Below, one piece after another: positions 56,876 to 64,000 of a stretch of DNA of 64,000 nucleotides. Position 1 is the stretch's first letter. Every line of letters begins with the position of its first letter. A model generated the notes under the pieces. The model worked only from the letters and a program-made list of their open reading frames with translations. It did no database searches and was not told the DNA's origin. Location: contig JALMQS010000030.1 of assembly GCA_024734495.1 (NCBI GenBank), positions 14,796,378-14,860,377 of the forward strand, in the 5' to 3' direction. The DNA is from Forficula auricularia (Eukaryota; Arthropoda; Insecta; Dermaptera; Forficulidae). The translations under genes and the position numbers were made by a program.

Positions 56876-57735
56876 AACCGACTTTGAAAAAAGGAGGAGG
56901 TTATCAATTCAACGGAATGTCTGTTGTTTTTTTGTGTTTGAACATTTATTTCTCTAGACCTATTTCTATGATTTTGTGCATTGATTTCAGCCTAGTTCCC
57001 GATTGGGCCCGTTTTCTTTCATTGGTATTAGACCTTTTTTTGACCGACTTCGAAAAAGGAGGAAGTTCTCTATTCGACTGATTTTTTTTTTTGTGCCTGT
57101 TACCTCATATCTCCGCCAATTGTGAACCGATTTTGAAAAAAATTTTGCATTGGGTTCAGTCTACCTTCCGATTGGTTCCGTTTTTTCTTTCGTATTAGAC
57201 CTTTTTTGTTAGGTTTGTTCAGGCCTAACTTCTTTGTTTATGAACCGATTTCGATGATTCTTTTTTTATTGGAAAGGAGGTATCTTAGGGATGGTGCCAT
57301 ATTAATTTAGTCAAGTTCTGATGATATGATCACTATTAATAACATCACTAAAAAGAGAAAAATAAAAATAATTTTTAAGAAAAAAATAAAACCGACTTCA
57401 AAAAATTAAATGCAACAAATAAAATACACTAAAAGGTATAAAATAATTATTATCTTATTTAGTTACAACTAAACGACGAAATATTAACATGAAATTACTT
57501 TTTGATGTCGGTACCAAACAAACTATACCTATAAGCGAGCATACCCTCCAAAGGTACTAAGTAAGATCCGCCGAGTGCGATTCATAAAAGGTATAGTTTG
57601 TTTGGCACCGACTTAAAAAAGTAATTCCATGTTAATATTTCGTCGTTTAGTTGTAACTAAATAAGATAATAATTATTTTATAACTTTTAGTGTATTTTAT
57701 TTGTTGCATTTAATTTTTTGAAGTCGGTTTTATTT
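56876..57735 (+). repeat. Family D, long form with doubled head
   Basis: Head AACCGACTTTGAAAAAAGGAGG at 56876, then a second head ACCGACTTCGAAAAAGGAGG near 57042. The unique part and the palindromic part (arms about 57390-57510 and 57605-57730) follow. Inserted after GTTAGTTTTT of the IR 3' flank, where block 1 continues uninterrupted. Confidence 0.75.
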
Positions 57736-57854
57736 TTTTCTTAAAAATTATATTCACAATTAAAATATAATGTATTGTTTTCATATATCAACACGTCCAA
57801 AAAAATAATTAAATGTCTGAATAAATAAATTTTTAAACTATAATATATACAGAG

Positions 57855-58113
57855 GTATTACGGTGTCCGTTGATACGAGGTAGGCTTCACGCAAAAGAAA
57901 CAAAACAAAATTGAGTTTTGAGTTCGATTAAGCGCTCTAAAATAAACATCGGTGAGCCCAAGAAAACACATGTTTTCTTAGACTCCTGAATGATGCGGCT
58001 AACCCTGAAAATATATCGAACTCAAAACTCAATTTTGTTTTATTTCTTTTTGTGAAAACCTACCTCGCATCCTAGATTTATTATTATATTACAAATGTTT
58101 CACCGTAGAAATC
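57855..58113. mobile_element. Inverted-repeat element, ~260 bp
   Basis: TATTACGGTG.. CGAGGTAGGCTTCACGC and ACAAAATTGAGTTTTGAGTT at the left are mirrored by AACTCAAAACTCAATTTTGT, ACCTACCTCG and TTTCACCGTA at the right. The middle contains GAAAACACATGTTTTC, itself a palindrome. Absent from block 1. Confidence 0.75.
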
Positions 58114-58270
58114 CAACACCGAACTATAAACCCCAAAAAGCGAGAGATGTAAAGTCTGTCGAGTGTAATTTTAAGCGGCCTTCTGGCCTTTATATACCTA
58201 CAAATACTATCTACGGATACAGACGTTTCACTTCCCCCGTGAGCTCATGTGATTGAGGCTGACACATTTT

Positions 58271-58864
58271 TTTTACTTTACCATACATGGTATGGTCAAG
58301 TATTGTAATCGTGCATGAAAAAAGTGTTTTCTTCCTTCCTTTTTTCGAAATATCTGAAAAACGGCTGAAACTATTTTGATTAAAAAAATTGGGCGAAACC
58401 ATGGCATTTCGCTCTACAAAAAGCCTTAATAAGTGAACATCGAAAAAATTATAGTTTCCGAGATAATATCTGTTTTGTCAAAATGTCTGTTAGTTAGTCT
58501 GTTAGTCTGTGCGTTACCAAATTTTGTGGACGAGCTAGTTCAAAAACTAGTGTTAATATTGAAACCAAATTACACACGTAGTTTTGGTCCATTGAGATTA
58601 AGAGCTGATTAGATTTTGGTGCTTATCGACCTAAAATTAAGGGGGGTGGAGGGGGTTAAAAATTAAAAATCTAGGCCATTTGAGAAAACTCAACCAAATT
58701 TTGTATACATAATCAGTGGGCCCCAAGAAGTCTAAAAATGCAAAAACTAACCTCACTCCCCTACATGATTATAAATAATTTTATTAAATATTTAATATAA
58801 GTGAGGGGCCAGGTTGTATGGTAAAGTCAAGTGGATGGCCACATCAGAACATGTCAGCTTATTT
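58271..58864 (+). repeat. Dispersed repeat family B, copy 6
   Basis: Head TTTACTTTACCATACATGGT, a single internal module, tail GTATGGTAAAGTCAAGTGGA.. CAGAACATGTCAGC. The most compact copy in the window and a good model for the family. Confidence 0.85.
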
Positions 58865-59154
58865 TTTTAATTTTATAATAAAGTTAAAAGAAAAAACTAC
58901 TATATGCTGATAATAGCGATAGAAAATATTAATTTTTAGAAAAGATTTAATTTTTGTCATGGATTGCATAAACGGAAACAGGAAATTTTGATCAAATATT
59001 GGTTTAAGTTGAGATATACCTATAACTCCGACGCATATATGTATAAATCAAGAAACATTCTAATTTTATTAAACATACTTCGTAATATATTCATAAAATG
59101 AAGTAAAAAGTTTAAATTTTTTCATCGACACATATTATATCCTATACCCTATAG

Positions 59155-60349
59155 CAATGGTTCTTAACCTTTTTAAGCTGCGACCCAAATTTGAGAAATA
59201 TGTTCTTGACGCGACCCCCCCCCCCCGTCAAAAAATTTAATCACCTTTTTTAGACGATACTTGAGAAATTTTCTTCAATTTTCAATAATGACTTTTTTTA
59301 ACTCACATATAATATTTTGTTGTAATAATTAAGATAACCAAAGGTATACTTTTCGATCTAAAGAAAATTTAATGAAAAAGAGCGTGTTTTTCATATTTTC
59401 ATTTTTTATAGTATTGAATAAATCAAAATATATTTTTCAACTTATAATGAAAATAATACTATATAGATTAGTCCAGATTAATTTGCCGCAACGCTGACAT
59501 AATGCCGCCGACAGGGAGCGCTGTCGGCATATTTGCGGCAAATTTGAAATATAATCGTAATTTGGACTCGAATTTAGAAATGAAACACTCCAATTGATTT
59601 TAAATTAATTATTATTATTATTATTAAGCCTTTATTTACAATAAATTGATTGATACAATGTATTTATAACATTTTTTTACAAATTTTTCTATAATATTGT
59701 TGAGCCCATTATTGGGGATTTTAAATTAAGAAACATTAAATATATTGATAATTATTCCTCCTCCCCGCCCCCTCTCCACTCAAAAATTAAATATTCAATT
59801 TGCTTTTCTTTGCGCACAGAATGAGCGCACGCCCGAATTTCTCATGTCAATACTGGATGGAGCAGCCTGTCATACAAACAACACCTGATCTCTTTTAAAT
59901 ATTTGGAGCCTTATATCGATTATCGGTAACAAATTTAAAAAAATGATATAATATAATTCTCCTCCTCACACGATACCACTTATTTAAATAAATCTACATA
60001 TTTCCACACAAAAAATATCACATTGCTGTAGATTATAGAAATAAGAAATACTTCCAGATTTATATCTAGATTCTCATTTCTGTAGCTGTGTCAGGACGAA
60101 AATGAGGCGAAACTTTTAAGAGAGTATGTATTTTCGGGAGTTTACAGGTATACATTTGGAGTGTGGTTTTTTAAGAGGAATACATTTTTTGGACCGAGAC
60201 GCCGCCCGCCAGGGCACCAGCCCTGAGGGCCGAGCTCGAGGCGTGCCGAAGGCACGCACGAAAAGCTCGTAAATAAAATATTTGATTAAGGACTCTGCGC
60301 GACCCAAAGAATATGCTTTGCGACCCAATTTTAAGGTTAAGAACCACTG
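59155..60349. mobile_element. Non-autonomous hAT element with 8-bp TSD
   Basis: Ends CAATGGTTCTTAACCTTTTT (left) and CAGTGGTTCTTAACCTTAAA (right, reversed), each followed by GCGACCC-type sequence, resemble Charlie-type hAT termini. A perfect 8-bp duplication CCCTATAG lies at 59147-59154 and 60350-60357. The paralogous empty site in block 1 near 37665-37685 reads AAATCCTATAGTATAGCAA without the element. The interior contains a family E segment (about 59470-60270), GC-rich in part, and no transposase. Confidence 0.9.
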
Positions 60350-60584
60350 CCCTATAGTATAGCAAATTTCACTATGTATATGATAAATTTAATTTAGGAA
60401 ACTACTATTTATATGTAAAATAAAAATGTTTAACTATAATTGTTATAATAATAAATAAAAATAGTTGACATTGTTGTTTTTTATTTTTTAATAAAATTAA
60501 ACATTATTAAAAGAATTCAATTTTCCGAGCTTTTTAATAGGGTAGATAACCACGAGTAGTTTATCTCTATTATTTTTAACGGAC

Positions 60585-61560
60585 TTCAAAAAAGGAGGAA
60601 CTTATCAATTCCACTGATTTTTTTTTTTGTTTTTCTATGTTACCTGATTTTTTCTCCAATTGTGAACTGATTTTGATGATTGTTTTTTTCATTGGGTTCA
60701 GTATAGTTTCCGATTGGTCCAGTTTTTTTTCATTGGTATTGCACCTTTTTTGTTATGTTTGTTCAGGCATAACTTCTTTGTTTATGAACCGATTTTAATT
60801 ATTCTTTCTCCGTTTCGATCAGTATAGCTCCAAGATAGTCAAGATACCTATTTATTTATTTATTTTATATATGTTCAGCGAGAACTTTTTGCCACGTAGA
60901 CCGATTTTATTGGAAAGGGGGTACTTTAGGGTGGTCCCATATTAATTTGATCAAGTTCTGATGATATGATCAATGACGAAATAACGCAAATTTCCAATTC
61001 TTATGAGCAAATTATAATCTTTTATAAAATAACAATCTTAAAACTTCATTTAAAACCCATTAATGTTTCGAGAGAATTTCTATATTTATGAATTTAATTT
61101 TTTTATCATTTTCTGATTCATTCGCCCGACGGTTTCTTTTACGAGATGCATGCAAGGTATTATATTAAGTCACTATTAATAACATCACTAAAAAGATAAA
61201 AAAATAAAAAAATTTTTATAAAAATAAAAATATTAAAATAAATCCGACTTCAAAAAAGTTAAACGGAACAAATAAAATAATAATAACTCCAAAATCATAT
61301 AAAATACAGTAAAATGTATAAAATAATTATATAATTTAGTTACAACTAAACGACGAAATATTAACATGAAATCACTTTTTGATGTCGATGCCAAACAAAC
61401 TATATAAGCCATATCCGCCAAACGTATTAAGTAAGATCCGTCGAGTTCGATTCATAAAATGTATATGTTTGGCACCGACTTTTCATGTTAATATTTCGTC
61501 GTTTAGTTGTAACTAAATTAGATAATTATCTTATACCTTTTAGTGTATTTTATCTTTGAG
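60585..61560 (+). repeat. Family D, diverged and interrupted
   Basis: Head AACGGACTTCAAAAAAGGAGG, unique part to GATGATATGATCAATGACG, then about 200 bp of other sequence including a CATTAATGTTTCGAGAGAAT motif. The palindromic part follows (CTTCAAAAAAGTTAAACGG.. to TACCTTTTAGTGTATTTTA). The core is shortened (ACTATATAAGCCATATCCGC). Confidence 0.65.
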
Positions 61561-61572
61561 TTGTTATTATTA

Positions 61573-62268
61573 ACCGACTTCAAAAAAGGAGGAGGTTCTC
61601 TATTCGACTGAATTTTTTTGTGCCTATGTTACCTCATATCTCCGCCAATTGTGAACCGATTTTGAAAAAAAAATTTGCATTGGGTTCAGTCTACTTTCCG
61701 ATTGGTCCCATTTTTTTTTCATAGGTATTAGACCTTTTTTGTTAGGTTTGTTCAGGCCTAACTTCTTTGTTTATTAACCGATTTCGATGATTCTTTTTTT
61801 ATTGGAAAGGGGGTATCTTAGGGATGATGCCATATTAATTTGGTCAAGTTCTGATGATATGATCACTATTAATAACATCACTAAAAAGAGAAAAATAAAA
61901 ATAATTTTTAAGAAAAAATAAAAACCGACTTCAAAAAAATTAAATGCAACAAATAAAATACACTAAAAGGTATAAAATAATTATTATCTTATTTAGTTAC
62001 AAGTAAACTACGAAATATTAACATGAAATTACTTTTTGAAGACGGTGCCAAACATACCTTTTATGAATCGCACTCGACGGATCTTACTTAGTACGTTTGG
62101 TGGGTACGCTCGCTTATAGGTATGGTTTGTTTGGCACCGACTTCAAAAAGTAATTTCATGTTAATATTTCGTAGTTTACTTGTAACTAAATAAGATAGTA
62201 ATTATTTTATACCTTTTAGTGTATTTTAGTTGTTGCATTTAATTTTTTTGAAGTCGGTTTTATTTATT
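61573..62268 (+). repeat. Family D, long form with inverted core
   Basis: Complete head-to-tail copy: AACCGACTTCAAAAAAGGAGG, unique part, palindromic arms (61925-62045 and 62138-62265). The core between the arms reads GAATCGCACTCGACGGATCT.. CGCTCGCTTATAGG, the reverse complement of the core in the other copies. Both arms share two matched substitutions (62003/62179 and 62009/62173). Confidence 0.85.
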
Positions 62269-62299
62269 TATTTTTTTTTTAAATTATTTTATTGATATT

Positions 62300-62640
62300 T
62301 TTAATTTGTCATTTGAAGAGAGGTAAAATGGGTGCGGAAAATGCGGAAGATTGCTTGCAGACATGCCGAGACGAGAGAGGCTGTACAAATTTGGCCCCGG
62401 CCTTGGAAATGGGCACAGACACCCTCTAGACTAGCAGAAATGGTTGGGATAGATAGATATATAGTAGATAGGTAGATAGATCTCTTGGTATAGGAGCAGT
62501 GAGTGAGTGAGTGAGCAGAAAAGCAGTTTCCTTCCCTAGGGCCATGGGGGACGTGTGGGCGAACCAGCCTCACTCACCACAACTCCTTCTTTTCTTCAGA
62601 TCCAATCCTCCTCTTCTCTCGTACTAACATTCTTAAAAGT
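62300..62640. other. GC-richer segment with (GATA)-type microsatellite
   Basis: Contains a GATAGATAGATATATAG run (62449-62481) and (GTGA)n at 62500-62514. The minus-strand 90-codon frame shows no known family. It may be the 3' part of the adjacent minus-strand LINE or an unrelated exon. Confidence 0.3.
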
Positions 62641-62665
62641 ACAATCATTCCTGCTAAACACCATA

Positions 62666-62938
62666 TACCGGGTGAGTTTTTTTTATCTTGAGACAGTCTT
62701 ATAACTCAAAAACAGTTAATTAAATGGAAAAAAGTTTCAAAGAAAAATATAGATTTCGATTTAAAAAATAGAACTTGACATTGAAATACCCTTGAAAGCT
62801 TGTTTTAGGTCGACAAACAATAGCGTAGTTTAGTTTCCCCCTCGATATAAACAAACTTTTATTTGGAACTTTTTTCCATATAATGCACTGTTTTTGAGTT
62901 ATAAGAATGTCTCAAGATAAAAAAAAACTCACCCGGTA
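62666..62938. mobile_element. TA-flanked MITE inserted in a LINE
   Basis: Ends ACCGGGTGAGTTTTTTTTAT and its inverted partner (ATAAAAAAAAACTCACCCGGT) continue inward through CTTGAGACA.TCTTATAACTC and AAAACAGT. The element is flanked by TAT on both sides, consistent with a TA target. It truncates the minus-strand LINE frame at 62929, whose in-frame continuation may resume at the far side. Confidence 0.8.
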
Positions 62939-63800
62939 TATGTTAGGTGTCTATGCACCCTGGTTTTGAAGGTTTGAAGATCATAGGTGCTGGGAAAGAT
63001 AGAGGCTGGGAGAGAGTTCCAGTTCCTTGAAGTCATGGGGATATATGTATTCGCGAATGAAGTGGTCCGGCACTTTTCCAATTTGACCGCAAAAGAGTGT
63101 TGGGAGTCGGCAAAACGTGTGCTGCGTGCAAAGTATGCTTTGGGGGGAATTATTGACTTTATCTCATCAGAGCACCTGCCGTGATAGTATCTATAGAAAA
63201 GGGAAAGGGCAGAGACATCTCTTCGATGAGCCAACGAGTCGAGGGAGTCGGTGAGGGTAGAATCGTCAATTAGCCTGACGGCTCGTTTCTGAATTGCATC
63301 AAGGGTAGCAAGAGAATATTTTGAGGCTCCTCTCCACAGATGAGAGCAGTATTCGAGATAGGGGCGGATTTGGGCCTTGTAGATGGTGAGAAGTTGTGGG
63401 GGTTTGTAAAATCGCTTGGACCTGAATAAGAAGCCAATCTTCCTTGCTGCAGATTTCGCCACAGAGGAGATGTGTTCATTCCAAGACAGGTCAGATGCGA
63501 CAGAGACGCCCAACATGGATAGGCTGTCACACATTTTCAGGGTATTCGAATCGAAGTGAATATCAGGAAATCTCTATTTTCGCGCCTAGAAATTAGACAA
63601 CATTGAGTCTTATTTGAATTAAAGTTAACTAAATTTTGAGAGCCCCATTTATTCAGATTGTCTAGGTCGAGAGTAATTGAGGAGGCAATATTGATTCGAT
63701 TATTCGGGAGAGAGGGTTTGCCGTGTAGAGTGCTATCGTCGGCGTAACAATGAGTGGGGTTTGCCGTTTGATCAATAAGGTCGTTTATATAAATAAGGAT
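62939..63800 (-). mobile_element. Non-LTR retrotransposon, RT C-terminal part
   Basis: Minus strand. The YADD catalytic motif (HCYADDSTLHG) can be read at about 63748-63728. After a frameshift near 63570, a 201-codon frame (62929-63534) continues with MLGVSVASDLSWNEHI, YLEYCSHLW and IQKRAVRLI, and ends SRNWNSLPASIFP plus the KTRVHRHL segment. These are standard blocks of jockey/CR1-type LINEs. The MITE at 62666-62938 cuts its 3' end. Upstream sequence to 64000 may belong to the same element but no clear frame was identified. Confidence 0.75.
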
Positions 63801-64000
63801 TAAAACAAGTTGCGAATTCCTTTTACTCCTATGAACACCCTCCCACGCCCCCGCTGCTCAAATTTCTTTTTCGTAAGCATTTTTATTTTAAAAGTAACTT
63901 CTTATATCTCAAATTTCAAGTTCCTAGCCTACTAGTTCCGAATGAATTGTGATGAAACCCAGTGGCAAACCTACAGCCCTGGGGCCCCTCCTTATTGGAA

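Larger units (their letters stand above)
53669..60470. repeat. Segmental duplication block 2 (IR locus)
   Basis: Paralogue of 31664-37790 in the same orientation. Block-specific insertions are family D (56876-57735), the inverted repeat at 57855, family B (58271-58864) and the hAT at 59155-60349. Removing these restores close collinearity with block 1. Confidence 0.85.

Noticed and set aside
62301..62573. 90-codon frame as a small secreted protein
   Set aside because: Includes a microsatellite-encoded Ser/Thr/Tyr run and has no signal peptide or conservation evidence.

Overview
This looks like AT-rich, repeat-dense nuclear DNA from an arthropod, most likely an insect. There is no operon structure and no ribosome-binding sites. 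Long intronless insect-type ionotropic receptor (IR) genes sit among mariner, Tc-like and hAT transposons, R1-like and other non-LTR retrotransposons, a tRNA-derived SINE and many palindromic (fold-back) elements. A 100-bp run of N at 24940-25039 marks a scaffold gap. The species and order cannot be fixed from sequence alone.

Only one gene looks intact: a divergent ionotropic receptor at 48382-50040 on the minus strand (552 aa, signal peptide, M1, pore loop, M3, ligand-binding lobe, M4). Two close relatives on the plus strand (33071-34746 and 54891-56647) are frameshifted pseudogenes. Those two lie in directly repeated blocks, about 31.66-37.79 kb and 53.67-60.47 kb. Each block was later enlarged by different insertions (an R1-like LINE and a palindrome in the first, a hAT element and two dispersed repeats in the second). 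The region is therefore a small chemoreceptor cluster made by segmental duplication, with the working copy inverted between two dead ones.

Layout. 0-3.8 kb: palindromic repeats, a non-autonomous hAT element with 8-bp target-site duplication, and a fold-back Tc3-like element. 3.9-11.5 kb: dispersed families A and B and a 120-bp tandem array. 11.5-15.1 kb: a 0.67-kb inverted repeat, a GC-rich island with a possible promoter, and another palindrome. 17.7-20.1 kb: a broken mariner and a SINE. 20.7-22.1 kb: two family-B copies in inverted orientation. 22.6-30 kb: hammerhead-ribozyme-like motifs, the gap, a truncated LINE. 30.5-31.6 kb: a simple repeat and a strongly strand-asymmetric G-rich tract. 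31.7-37.8 kb: IR block 1. 38-47.7 kb: families H, D, E, B and C plus a deleted second mariner. 48.4-50.1 kb: intact IR. 50.1-53.6 kb: mostly unassigned AT-rich DNA. 53.7-60.5 kb: IR block 2. 60.6-64 kb: family D copies, a small TA-flanked MITE, and a LINE running off the window.

The most unusual theme is the repeated hammerhead-like RNA core (CTGANGA, stem II hairpin, GAAA, short self-complementary stem III, cleavage-type triplet). It occurs at least eight times, on both strands, in several different repeats. One family D copy also has its central spacer inverted between arms that carry matching compensatory substitutions.
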